A stretch of DNA of 64,000 bases from HyVt-477 sp965224605 (GCA_965224605.1 CBDCZP010000004.1:120842-184841), one strand, 5' to 3'. Positions 53,335-61,441 are shown, numbered from the stretch's first letter. Numbers and translations: made by a program. The notes: a model not told the origin generated them from the sequence alone.

Positions 53335-54739
53335 CATCTCCTTATACATAAGTTACAAAATCTTGAAGCTCCGTAGCAAGCTGTATTCCGTAAATGCAGT
53401 CTTGTATTCGCTGAAAACCTTTCCAGATGCTTTTAGCACCCGGTTCACCATCTGACTTTCTTGCGAGAAAGCCTCCCAGCATGGCTAAATTTCTAAGGAC
53501 TTCATTAATAGAGGGAATACCGTCAGGTAGCTTTTTCTTACCCAGTAGATAAAGGACTTCCATAGAGGATCAAAGATAAGATCGGCAAGTAATTCTGGAC
53601 AGTTACGCCCGAGTCGCATCAGATACATAACACGCCAAGTCACTATCATATAGAGTGCCAATGCCTTTTCAACGCGATCTTTGTTGCCTAGTTGTAATTT
53701 TTCTACCTTGCATCCTACTTTCAAGACATCAAAGAACATTTCAATTTCCCATCGGCAACGATACCAATCAATGATTTCGCCCGCTTGCTCTTCTGTCACG
53801 ACCTGTCTATTGGTCAACAGTCGCCAAACAATGGGGTGACTACCTTTCGGGGGATTCATTTCCTTTGCTTGAACCAGCGTCATTTCAACGGGTGATTTGC
53901 CCTTTGGTGAAAGCGTATACCGTAGCACCTTAACTTCTTGTAGAATCGTCCTTGCCTTTTCTCCCCGTTTGCGTGGCTTGATGAAGGTGATTTTTGTGAG
54001 AGCTTCTTGCTCATCCACAGCATCCCATAGCTTGGCTTGATTAGGTAGCAAACGGTTATGTCTTGCTCGAATCAACCAGTCGGCAGGACAGTCAAGTTGT
54101 TGAGCACGCTCCATCAGCTCATACATGTCACCTTCTCGATCAACGACATAGACAAGTTGTTGCTCAGGGCAACGTTCGGCCATCTCTGCGACACGTTCAT
54201 AGCCCTCGACCCAGCGAACGCTTTCTTTAAGAGTAGGGTCAGCTTATCTTCAGCTTTACTTTGACCTCGCGCCCACATCCAGGAGTCTGTAATACCAAGA
54301 GGTAAGCGTTCGGGCGTGACACACAGCGTAGGGTGAAGGTACATGCCTCTTTGAGCATCATAGGATAATCGCCCCATGCCTTCGGTTTGCTTACCGTTGA
54401 AATCCAGTTCTGACGTGTCTTGGATACAGAGAATAGTCGGTGATTCACTGGTTCTTATGCGTTGTTCTGTCGCTTCGTAGTGCGGCTCAAGAAGATCATT
54501 ACTGTCAAATGATTCGTTAGAGTAAAAACGATAAGTGGCTAGTGTTTCAGCCCAGCCTTGACAAGCTTCAGGGATACTGGATTGAGGTGATTTCGCTATG
54601 GAGTTTATTATCTTAATGGTCCGAGCATTAGTACGTTTGTCGCCTAAATCCAAGTTCTGGAATTCCATTTCTGACCAAGTCATAAGTATAAAAAGTCAGT
54701 ATGTTACACGATATTCTTAAACTTATGTATAAGGAGATG
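53335..54739 (-). mobile_element. IS4/IS50-type element (1,405 bp)
   Basis: Perfect 19-bp terminal inverted repeats (CATCTCCTTATACATAAGT) and a perfect 9-bp target duplication GCTATAACG at 53326-53334 and 54740-54748, as in the Tn5 group. It is inserted in an integron cassette gene, reading against the cassettes. The transposase is frameshifted. Confidence 0.95.
53342..54683 (-). pseudogene. IS4-family (Tn5-like) transposase, frameshifted
   Basis: The N-terminal part (54114-54683) starts MTWSEMEFQNLDLGDKR and has the first catalytic Asp in LCIQDTSELDF. A single-base shift near 54240 moves to a second frame with Asp in VYVVDREGDMYEL and the YREK signature YRCRWEIEMFFDVLK. A second shift near 53550 moves to a third frame with the C-terminal LGGFLARKSDGEPG. 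All parts are present, so only two indels inactivate the enzyme. The intact inverted repeats could still be used in trans. Confidence 0.9.
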
Positions 54740-55177
54740 GCTATAACGGAAGTAAATGAGTTTGCAAACAGATTTATAGATAAACCATCTCAAAAAATAA
54801 TAGAAAAAGCTATGTTGTTAAAAAAGCACTATGTTTTTTTACCATCAGAAGTAATAGAAAGTCTTCAAAGTTATGAAGATTCAATTTTTCAGGTTTTAAG
54901 AATGAGGAAGTTTGACAGAATCAAGGATGTTGAGACTTGCCGTGAAAATCTCATTAAAGTGATAAGGCAGTCTACTGCGAACTTATTATCGGGTGAAACT
55001 ACGTTAGATAAAGTCTTAAAAGAAAATCCAGTTAATGGCTTTACTCCAAAATATCTACAAGAAATGTTAGGCCAGAATACTCCTAGTAACGACCAAACAT
55101 AACAAGTAAATTCGAGAGGCGCTTGAACTTGCCCCGTTTAAGTGGACAAAAAAACCTAACTAACTTTAGGAGTCCAC

Positions 55178-55546
55178 ATGGCCCAATTTACACAACACAA
55201 GAAGACAGCAGCATATACCCAGCACTTCAAAGTCACCACCGTTCACCTTTCATTATTAGAGTCTGAGACAGTGAAGGGGGTTGCATCATCACTAGATATT
55301 CATCCCTATATGCTGTCACGATGGCGAAAGGAATATAGAGAAGGAAAACTTATGGCTGATAAACGCCGAAAATCTATTCACCCCCCTAAAAGCACTTCAG
55401 ATAACACACGCATTCAAGCACTAGAAAAAGAACTGCATCGCTTGACCATGGAGAATGAATTACTAAAAAAGTGGCAACGGTATCTGGCGGAAGTAAAGTC
55501 GACAAATTCACCTTTATCGACCGAGAAAAAGCCCGATACCGAATAA
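55178..55546 (+). CDS. IS3-family OrfA (helix-turn-helix)
   Basis: A 122-residue DNA-binding protein. The HTH region is VKGVASSLDIHPYMLSRWRK, followed by a leucine-zipper-like helix (IQALEKELHRLTMENELLKK). A slippery A-AAA-AAG lies in frame at 55464-55470, where a -1 shift fuses OrfA to OrfB to make the active transposase, as in other IS3 members. Confidence 0.93.
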   Translation: MAQFTQHKKTAAYTQHFKVTTVHLSLLESETVKGVASSLDIHPYMLSRWRKEYREGKLMADKRRKSIHPPKSTSDNTRIQALEKELHRLTMENELLKKWQRYLAEVKSTNSPLSTEKKPDTE

Positions 55547-56361
55547 CCTATCTATGCCAATTTCTAGAGGTATCACGCAGTGGCTATTATGCTTGGCTAG
55601 CGCGGCCAGAAAACCCAAGAATAGCCAGTGATCAGCATCTTTTGGATACAATAAAAACCATTTTTAAAGACAACTTGGGCACCTTTGGTAGTCCACGTAT
55701 CTATCAGGCATTGCGTAAGCTAGGGATCTTCGTCAGTCGTAAACGCATAGCCCGCTTGATGCGAGACAATGCTTTAGTCGCACGAGCGAACCGTATCTAT
55801 CGACACAAACCGGGGACCAAGCGCTACTTAGAAAGCATGGTAAATATCCGTAAAGATTTACCAAAGCCCACGAGGATCAATCAACAATGGGCGGCTGATC
55901 TTACGTACTTGAAGCTTAGCCAGAGATGGATTTATCTATCGGTAGTTATTGATTTATACTCAAGGCGAGTCATCGGTTGGGCGATGGGTCATAAGAAAGA
56001 TGTGGCACTTACCCAAGAGTCAATACGTCGTGCCATAGCCAATCGCAAACCAGAACCTGGTTTGATATTCCATACAGACAGGGGCACAGAATATCGTGCC
56101 TATGCCATCGGGGAATTACTCAATAAACACCACATCATTGCCAGTGCTAACCGACCTGGGCGCTGTACGGATAACGCAGAGATGGAATCCTTTTTTCATA
56201 CTCTGAAAAGTGATGTGATCCATGGATATCGCTTTGATGATTACTGGACCTTGCGCGATTTAATAGCTGGTTATATTCAGCACTTTTATAACCGAAAAAG
56301 AATACACTCTAGTTTAGATTTTTATTCGCCCGTTGAGTATGAAACAATGGCAAGGAAGTAG
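55471..56361 (+). CDS. IS3-family OrfB transposase (integrase core)
   Basis: A 296-residue rve-type catalytic domain. The HTH_21-like region is TFGSPRIYQALRKLGIFVSR. The DDE residues are Asp in QQWAADLTYLK, Asp in LIFHTDRGTEYRA and Glu in NAEMESFFHTLKSD. It probably has no start of its own and is made by -1 frameshifting at the A-AAA-AAG just before 55471. Complete. Confidence 0.93.
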   Translation: MATVSGGSKVDKFTFIDREKARYRITYLCQFLEVSRSGYYAWLARPENPRIASDQHLLDTIKTIFKDNLGTFGSPRIYQALRKLGIFVSRKRIARLMRDNALVARANRIYRHKPGTKRYLESMVNIRKDLPKPTRINQQWAADLTYLKLSQRWIYLSVVIDLYSRRVIGWAMGHKKDVALTQESIRRAIANRKPEPGLIFHTDRGTEYRAYAIGELLNKHHIIASANRPGRCTDNAEMESFFHTLKSDVIHGYRFDDYWTLRDLIAGYIQHFYNRKRIHSSLDFYSPVEYETMARK

Positions 56362-56522
56362 CATCATTTTGTCTACTTATTCGGGGCAAGATCACTTTTT
56401 AACTCAGCGGTTGATTTAAGAACAGTGAGTTCGGTAAAATTATCATTACCCAGAGTAAGGGTGGCTTCGAACCAAAAGCCCCTTATGAGGTCGTTAGATT
56501 CGCAAATAACAAAGTAAGTGCC

Positions 56523-56995
56523 ATGAGTAAATTTAGAAAAGCTAGCAGAGATGACTTCAATGCAATATGTAGACTTATAAAGAATAAAGAAGAACTGCAT
56601 TTAGTTTATCCAAGTGGTACATATCCATTAACAGTAGATCAACTTAGGGATTTATCTGAAAGAAGAAATGAATTAACTGTAATGGTTGAAAACAGAAATA
56701 TTATTGGTTTTGCCAACTTCTATAATCATGAACCAAATAAGTCAGCATATATCGGCAATGTCATCATTGATAAAGAATATCGAGGCAGGGGCTTTGGAAA
56801 AGAAATTATTACTTATATGCTAAGAGCAGCAAGAAATAAATATAATATTAAAGTAATAAAAATATCTGTTTTCAGTGAAAATGTCCAGCCTTATTGCTTT
56901 ATTCTGAGTTTGGATTTATTCCATACGAAGTTGAAGAAAGGAAAAATCTAAACGGAGACAGAGTTGCTCTTATCCATTTAAAAACAGAATTATAA
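56523..56995 (+). pseudogene. GNAT acetyltransferase, frameshifted cassette gene
   Basis: The acetyl-CoA site VIIDKEYRGRGFGKEII and the preceding beta strands are intact. Near 56885 the frame shifts: the family-typical ending (YSEFGFIPYEVEERKNLNGD, then RVALIHLKTEL to 56995) continues in another frame while the first frame ends at 56951 with an unrelated tail. A single indel therefore removes the last 37 residues. The gene is the first of the cassette after attC1. Confidence 0.85.
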
Positions 56996-56999
56996 AAAA

Positions 57000-57028
57000 T
57001 TGACCCGTAGTATAACTGTGGTTATACT
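57000..57028 (+). promoter_or_regulatory. mazEF promoter with operator palindrome
   Basis: -35 TTGACC (57000-57005), 17 bases, -10 TATACT (57023-57028). A palindrome GTATAAC-TGTG-GTTATAC (57010-57027) overlaps the spacer and -10 box, so antitoxin binding would block polymerase. The start codon of mazE is only 6 bases beyond the -10 box. Confidence 0.72.
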
Positions 57029-57034
57029 GCTTTC

Positions 57035-57271
57035 ATGAAAACAGCAATTTCAATACCAGACCCTATCTTTCAAGCTGCCGAAAATATGGCAAAACGTCTA
57101 GGCATGTCTAGAAGTGAGCTTTTCACTGTGGCAATGTCAAAATACATGAAAGAGAATAAATATCATAATGTTACAGAATCTTTAAATAAAATATACTCTC
57201 AAAATATAAACAATCTAGATACAGAGTTACTATCTATGCAACTAAAATCACTGCCTAAAGAGGAGTGGTAG
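57035..57271 (+). CDS. MazE-type antitoxin (ribbon-helix-helix)
   Basis: A 78-residue antitoxin. The ribbon-helix-helix part is KTAISIPDPIFQAAENMAKR followed by LGMSRSELFTVAMSKYM. The acidic C-terminus (LPKEEW) would occupy the toxin's RNA groove. Its stop shares one base with the toxin GTG. It is likely autoregulated through the palindrome at 57010. The distance from the -10 box suggests a leaderless transcript, with no Shine-Dalgarno in front of the ATG. Confidence 0.88.
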   Translation: MKTAISIPDPIFQAAENMAKRLGMSRSELFTVAMSKYMKENKYHNVTESLNKIYSQNINNLDTELLSMQLKSLPKEEW

Positions 57272-57609
57272 TGAAGAGGGGAGAAATTTGGTGGGCTTCC
57301 TTGGAAGAACCTAGAGGCTCAGAGCCTGGTTACCGCCGCCCAGTTATTATTATTTCTTCAAACTCGTTTAATGAAAGTTTTATTAATACCGTAACAGTCG
57401 TAGCAATAACATCCAATCTTAGGTTAGTTGACGCTCCAGGAAATTTCAAACTAGCAAAATCAAAAGCAGGTTTGAATAAAGATTCAGTAGTTAATATTTC
57501 ACAACTTCTTACACTTGATAAATCCTTTTTAACTGAGCAAGTAGGAAAGCTCAACTCAAAGCAAATTAATCTGTTAAATGAAGGGCTTAAGCTTGCTCTA
57601 AGTGTATAG
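57271..57609 (+). CDS. mazF: MazF-type endoribonuclease toxin
   Basis: A 112-residue PemK/MazF toxin that cleaves single-stranded mRNA. The family motif KRGEIWWASLEEPRGSEPG leads into YRRPVIIISSNSFNES and VVAITSN, and the conserved VVNISQLLTLDKSFL closes the domain. GTG 57271 was chosen because AGAGGAG ends five bases upstream; GTG 57265 is the alternative. It is intact and translationally coupled to its antitoxin. attC2 begins three bases after the stop. Confidence 0.92.
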   Translation: MKRGEIWWASLEEPRGSEPGYRRPVIIISSNSFNESFINTVTVVAITSNLRLVDAPGNFKLAKSKAGLNKDSVVNISQLLTLDKSFLTEQVGKLNSKQINLLNEGLKLALSV

Positions 57610-57611
57610 AA

Positions 57612-57740
57612 ATCTAACAAGACGTTCGAGGAAGGACTTGCTAGCTCAGCGGTTTATTGTCGGTCAGTGAGTTCGGGAAGTTCACCGTAGATTTACGTTC
57701 AGTGGCTTCGAACCGCAAGCCCCTCAACTGGGCGTTAGAG
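57612..57740 (+). other. attC2, integron recombination site (129 bp)
   Basis: Left core ATCTAAC (57612), right core GTTAGAG (57734). Inner arms: CAAGACGTTCGAGGAAGGAC and GCCCCTCAACTGGGCG. The left core is complementary to GTTAGAT of attC1, as required for the two ends of one cassette. Confidence 0.88.
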
Positions 57741-57838
57741 CCTCAAAATTCAAACATCGCCATAATATCAAGCATAAACAATATGGATATCAGCACATCA
57801 AAGTGTAATTCCTGAATAAGATTATTTGATGAGATAAT

Positions 57839-57994
57839 ATGAAAACACCAATTGCTATCATTTTCGGATATTCATTAGTGATATTAGCTAATCTTATTTG
57901 GTATCGTTCCAAGTTTATTCTTAAGAAAAAGGTTATAAAATTGGTTGGTTTAGCGGGCATTTTAGTGATTTCTCTAACTTGGATAAAGCTATAG
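57839..57994 (+). CDS. Small two-helix membrane protein in cassette (51 residues)
   Basis: ATG 57839 to TAG 57994. The product has two hydrophobic segments (PIAIIFGYSLVILANLIW and LVGLAGILVISLTW) separated by a basic KFILKKKVIK loop. It has no recognised family and a weak ribosome site (GAGAT). It lies at the start of the hicAB cassette. Short membrane toxins have such a shape, but this is speculation. Confidence 0.4.
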   Translation: MKTPIAIIFGYSLVILANLIWYRSKFILKKKVIKLVGLAGILVISLTWIKL

Positions 57995-58203
57995 AAGCTG
58001 AAGAAAATGAAAAAGAATTACATAAGTTGGTATTTCAAAGAAAACTCATGCTTTCAATTTGAGTGATTTTTCCAATGGGTATAATTCTTATGTTTTCAAA
58101 CAACTTGTTCAATATTCAATGACTGTGTAACTGCTGAGTATAATCTTAAAATATATAAACACTCTATTGATATTGTGTATACCTGACGAATCATTGATCA
58201 TAA

Positions 58204-58234
58204 TTGACATAGTACCAATATATAGTACTATAAA
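58204..58234 (+). promoter_or_regulatory. hicAB promoter and operator
   Basis: TTGACA (58204-58209) with TACTAT at 58226-58231 (spacing 16). Perfect 7-bp inverted arms ATAGTAC (58209-58215) and GTACTAT (58225-58231) overlap both boxes. The hicA start is 7 bases beyond the -10 box. Confidence 0.62.
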
Positions 58235-58237
58235 GAG

Positions 58238-58492
58238 ATGAAGAAAAAGCATCAAAGAACTTTAGAACAAATATTCACTCATCCTACCAGTGCAAACATA
58301 CACTGGAGCGATATAGAGTCACTTTTTATAGCTTTAGGTGCAGAAATAACAGAAAGGGCCGGTTCTCGAATAGCGGTGGTTTTATTCGATGAAATCCAAG
58401 TTTATCATCGACCACACCCATCACCTTCTACAGATAAAGGTGCTGTAGCCAGTGTACGAAAATGGCTAGAAGAAAATGAGGTAACACCATGA
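58238..58492 (+). CDS. hicA: HicA-type mRNA interferase toxin
   Basis: An 84-residue double-stranded-RNA-binding-like toxin. The family end motif YHRPHPSPSTDKGAVASVRK is followed by WLEENEV. The usual catalytic His of HicA in a GSHR motif is replaced by GSRIAVVLF, as in a HicA subgroup with R in this position; the HRPHP His remains. It overlaps hicB by 4 bases (ATGA). Confidence 0.88.
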   Translation: MKKKHQRTLEQIFTHPTSANIHWSDIESLFIALGAEITERAGSRIAVVLFDEIQVYHRPHPSPSTDKGAVASVRKWLEENEVTP

Positions 58493-58821
58493 ATATGATG
58501 AAAATAGATAATTATAAAGCAAAAATAGAGTATGACTCCGACATTGATATGTTCCGTGGAGAAATCCTTGGTATAAATGGTGGTGCAGACTTTTATGGTG
58601 AAACACCATCTCAACTTAAAAGAGAATTTAAAAAGTCTCTAGAGGTCTTTCTGGAAGTATGCGAAGAAAAAGGAATATCTCCAAAAAAGGAATATTCTGG
58701 AAAGTTCAATCTAAGAATTCCTCCTAAGCTACATAGTGACATCGCGGCAATAGCTACAACACAAGAAAAAAGCATCAATCAGTGGGTTGCTGAAACACTA
58801 GAACATTCTGTCCATGTTTAA
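58489..58821 (+). CDS. hicB: HicB-type antitoxin with C-terminal RHH
   Basis: A 110-residue antitoxin. The N-terminal HicB fold (YKAKIEYDSDIDMFRGEILG, then YGETPSQLKREFKKSLEVFL) binds the toxin. The C-terminal ribbon-helix-helix (SGKFNLRIPPKLHSDIAAIA) binds DNA, probably the ATAGTAC palindrome. Starts at 58489, 58495 and 58498 are all possible. It is intact. Confidence 0.92.
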   Translation: MNMMKIDNYKAKIEYDSDIDMFRGEILGINGGADFYGETPSQLKREFKKSLEVFLEVCEEKGISPKKEYSGKFNLRIPPKLHSDIAAIATTQEKSINQWVAETLEHSVHV

Positions 58822-58852
58822 GCTTAGAAATTGAGCTAGGGCGAACATCTGG

Positions 58853-58981
58853 CTCTAACAAGACGTTCGAAGGGACTTTTTTACTCAGCGGTTGATTTAA
58901 ATTATATGAATTATGTGAAGTATTTCATAGGCTTATGTTCATCTCTGTCTGTCCAAAAAGCCCCTCAACTGGTCGTTAGGC
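58853..58981 (+). other. attC3, integron recombination site (129 bp)
   Basis: Left core CTCTAAC (58853), preceded by G so that GCTCTAAC is exactly complementary to the attC2 end GTTAGAGC. The right core is GTTAGGC (58975). Arms AAGACGTTCGAAGGGAC and AAAAAGCCCCTCAACTGG match the other sites. Confidence 0.88.
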
Positions 58982-59110
58982 CCCAAAGCTCAAACATCGC
59001 CACAATAGCAAGCGTACAAAGCGTCAGTACTTAGTAGCCCCCAAAAAGTAGTATTACCCTCGATTAAATTTCATCTGGAAATATATGTATGGAATATGTA
59101 TAGTTGGTAG

Positions 59111-59377
59111 ATGGAAATTGAATATGACCCTCACAAAGCCGAATCAAATTTAAAGAAACATGGTGTTTCATTTGATGAAGCTACAACAGCACTATATGAC
59201 CCAATGGCACTTGTACAAGAAGATATAGATTCGGTAGGTGAAAGTCGCTGGATATTAATTGGATTAAGTAGCAAAGCAAAGCTTCTTACTGTGGTTTATG
59301 CACTGCGGAACGAGGAAAATATTCGTTTAATCTCAGCAAGGAAAGCAACTCGTAAAGAGGTAAAATATTATGCGTAA
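59111..59377 (+). CDS. brnT: BrnT-type ribonuclease toxin (cassette copy)
   Basis: An 88-residue DUF497/BrnT toxin: MEIEYDPHKAESNLKKHGVS, FDEATTALYDPMAL, the SRWILIGLS strand and the end RLISARKATRKEVKYYA. It is clearly different in sequence from the island BrnT at 11656. Its 3' end overlaps brnA by 8 bases. Toxin-first order. Confidence 0.92.
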   Translation: MEIEYDPHKAESNLKKHGVSFDEATTALYDPMALVQEDIDSVGESRWILIGLSSKAKLLTVVYALRNEENIRLISARKATRKEVKYYA

Positions 59378-59636
59378 AGAATATGATTTCTCAAATGCAA
59401 AACGTGCTAAAGATATTCCGCATCTTGCAAAATTACAATCTGAAGAAAAAGGAAAGACCCGAATTACCATTATGTTAGATAATGATATTTTAAATAACTT
59501 TCGTTCTAGAGCAAAGACAGAGGGACTTGGCTATCAAACACTTATAAACCAAGTTCTTAAAAGCTATACAAATTCATCATTATTGAATGAGGAGACTTTA
59601 AGAAAAGTTATTCGAGAAGAATTACAAAAGGCATAA
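59370..59636 (+). CDS. brnA: BrnA-type antitoxin (cassette copy)
   Basis: An 88-residue antitoxin. The N-terminal toxin-neutralising part is MRKEYDFSNAKRAKDIPHLA. The C-terminal DNA-binding part is TRITIMLDNDILNNFRSRAK followed by GYQTLINQVLKSY. It is coupled to brnT and followed within 6 bases by the next frame. Confidence 0.9.
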   Translation: MRKEYDFSNAKRAKDIPHLAKLQSEEKGKTRITIMLDNDILNNFRSRAKTEGLGYQTLINQVLKSYTNSSLLNEETLRKVIREELQKA

Positions 59637-59642
59637 TTTTTT

Positions 59643-60168
59643 ATGCTTTGTGAGGCAAGTAATAGCTCGGCTTTGTGTGGTGAAAATATGAAATATCATT
59701 CAGAATATACGAAGTTGATTTTTGCTCAAAGCTCCATGTATGAGTGTTCAGAGTATTTACAACTATATAAATCTGGCTATCAGGGAAATAGTCAGACCAC
59801 AAGAGCTTTTCAAAGAGCAATTTCGAAAGCGTTTGTTATTACATATGCAAAACCTTTTTTAAAATCGAATAAAGGAACTAAAGAAAATTTTGGCGGCGGT
59901 AGTATTCAATCAAAATGGGTTAACTGTGACCTTGAGATAAAGAAAACACATGAGCAGATTGTTAAACATTCTAGAAACCTATGGGTTGCACATACCGATT
60001 TATCTTCACTAGAACCAGAAATAAAGTTATCAGGTTCAATGAAAACTATTGTAACAACAAGCCAAGAATATTATTTAGACGAGTTCGGTTTTTCAAATCT
60101 GCACAAGCTTTTAACTCTTTGCGAGAACTCTATTGCTGAAAATATGAAAAAACTTAGAAAGCATATCC
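59643..60168 (+). pseudogene. Unknown cassette gene interrupted by IS30
   Basis: About 175 residues of a soluble protein without a recognised family (TRAFQRAISKAFVITYAKPF, then ESEE-free NLWVAHTDLSSLEPEIKLS). The start is uncertain: ATG 59643 or ATG 59688. The frame enters the IS30 element at 60169. The real end was probably only a few codons further, since only 18 bases separate the element from attC4. The loss is therefore small and the product may still work. Confidence 0.6.
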
Positions 60169-61257
60169 TGAGTTCCAACACCAAGTGCAACACTTAGACT
60201 AAATAAAGAAGACATCGCAAGAATCTGATAACTTTAAATTACCACAATTTAAAAGTCAGGAACCTACGATGTCTTACACCCATTTAAGCTCAAATGAACG
60301 CTATTGTATATATTACTTATCCCTTCGAAATCACACGATCAGAGACATAGCAGATTCAATAGATAGATCCGCCAGTACGGTCAGTAGAGAGATAAACAGG
60401 AACAAAGAAAGTAATGGAGTCTATTGGTATAAAAGCGCCAATAACTATGCCAAAGAACGGAAGTCAATTGTCCGAACAGCCAAGAGACTATCTCATAAAC
60501 CCCTATTAGATGTTGTCATCAATAGTGTAGGAAAAGGACTCTCACCTGAGATTATTTCGGGTCGCTTAAAGCGTGAATACAGAAGTGAGAAAATTCGAGC
60601 GAGTCCAGAAACTATTTATCAGTGGCTGTATCTTGATGCACGACAGGGAGGGGTGCATTACAAGAATCTGGTGAGGCATCACAAAAAGCGACGTAAACAG
60701 CGTCGTAGTGGGAAGAAGAGCAAAATAAAAGACAGAGTGTCGATAGATAAAAGACCCAAAATAGTGGGTGATAAAAAGCGTTTTGGAGACTGGGAAAGTG
60801 ACACAGTAGAAGGTGGAAAATCACTAGGTGGGCTTGCAACCCATGTAGAGAGAAAGAGCCGTTTTTTAGTGGTTGGAAAACTTGAAAACAAAGGTTCAGA
60901 GAACTTTATGAATAGCACTATTGATGCATTTAAAGGCATAGATCCAGAACTAATAAAAACATTTACGGTTGATAATGGTAGTGAGTTTGCCTATTTCAAA
61001 CTGCTCGAAAAAGCGACCAAAAGTCGTGTCTATTTTGCTGATCCTTATTCACCTTGGCAAAGAGGATTGAATGAAAATACCAACGGATTATTGAGGAGAT
61101 ATTTCCCTAAAGGCTGCAACTTTCATGTGATAGATGATAGTCTTATTCAAGAGGCAGTTGATAAACTTAATCACCGCCCAAGGAAATGTTTAAAGTACAG
61201 AACACCTTACGAAGTCTTTTTCAAGACTAAGACTGTTGCACTTAGAAGTTGAATTCA
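60169..61257 (+). mobile_element. IS30-family element, copy B (1,089 bp)
   Basis: Same length and ends as copy A at 8132, flanked by CC on both sides (60167-60168 and 61258-61259). It is inserted at the 3' end of a cassette gene just before attC4. Confidence 0.93.
60269..61252 (+). CDS. IS30-family transposase, copy B
   Basis: 327 residues, identical to copy A except Ile for Met in the KIRASPETIY segment. The DDE residues and the N-terminal HTH are intact. The near-identity of two copies about 52 kb apart, in a defence island and in a cassette array, indicates recent transposition in this lineage. Confidence 0.96.
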   Translation: MSYTHLSSNERYCIYYLSLRNHTIRDIADSIDRSASTVSREINRNKESNGVYWYKSANNYAKERKSIVRTAKRLSHKPLLDVVINSVGKGLSPEIISGRLKREYRSEKIRASPETIYQWLYLDARQGGVHYKNLVRHHKKRRKQRRSGKKSKIKDRVSIDKRPKIVGDKKRFGDWESDTVEGGKSLGGLATHVERKSRFLVVGKLENKGSENFMNSTIDAFKGIDPELIKTFTVDNGSEFAYFKLLEKATKSRVYFADPYSPWQRGLNENTNGLLRRYFPKGCNFHVIDDSLIQEAVDKLNHRPRKCLKYRTPYEVFFKTKTVALRS

Positions 61258-61275
61258 CCCCTGAACAGCTATTTA

Positions 61276-61404
61276 GCCTAACAAGACGTTCGAAGGGACT
61301 TTTTGACTCACCGGCTCTCATAGTTCATTGAATTCTATAAACTTTTTCTTAGTGTTGAGTTCAGTGAATTCTATGTCAAAAAGCCCCTCAACTGGGCGTT
61401 ATGC
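61276..61404 (+). other. attC4, integron recombination site (129 bp)
   Basis: Left core GCCTAAC (61276), complementary to the attC3 end GTTAGGC; right core GTTATGC (61398). The outer arms GGGACTTTTTGAC and GTCAAAAAGCCCC pair with one extra unpaired base, as attC hairpins need. A matching GCATAAC is not found before the window ends. Confidence 0.88.
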
Positions 61405-61435
61405 CTAAAAACTCCACCTACGTTATTTTGTACGC

Positions 61436-61441
61436 TATACT
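61436..61441 (+). promoter_or_regulatory. Possible -10 box of the phd/parE pair
   Basis: TATACT lies inside TTGTACGCTATACTGTAC, which has GTAC on both sides and could be an operator. No good -35 hexamer is seen. AGGAG at 61459 serves the GTG start at 61470. Confidence 0.4.

Larger units (their letters stand above)
53233..55102 (+). pseudogene. Cassette gene interrupted by IS4
   Basis: Upstream of the IS the frame reads MSEEVADLTHSYHQLTSRML and on to KQGKAIT. Downstream it resumes as EVNEFANRFIDKPSQKIIEK, ending NTPSNDQT at 55102. The 9-bp duplication GCTATAACG encodes the shared AIT, so precise removal of the IS and one duplicate restores a single helical protein of about 155 residues. It may extend upstream into the TM fragment at 52979. 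The stop codon leads directly into attC1. The family is unknown. Confidence 0.7.
55124..56394 (+). mobile_element. IS3-family element (about 1,271 bp)
   Basis: Terminal repeats TGAACTTGCCCCG and, inverted, TGATCTTGCCCCG with further matches (TAAGTGGACA against TAAGTAGACA). CTT is present at both junctions if the left T is shared, a possible 3-bp duplication. Two overlapping frames encode OrfA and OrfB. It has landed inside an integron attC site. Confidence 0.9.
55097..56499 (+). other. attC1, integron recombination site split by IS3
   Basis: The left core ACATAAC (55097-55103) and about 20 more bases precede the IS3 element. The rest resumes after it (ACTCAGCGGTTGATT, then GGCTTCGAACC, AAAAGCCCC) and ends with right core GTTAGAT (56493-56499). 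Without the IS and a 3-bp duplication the site is about 129-130 bp, the same size as the three intact attC sites. Confidence 0.8.

Noticed and set aside
55097..61404. Regularly spaced repeats that could be taken for a CRISPR array
   Set aside because: The repeats are 129 bp, 1-2 kb apart and enclose genes; they fold as attC sites and no cas genes are present.
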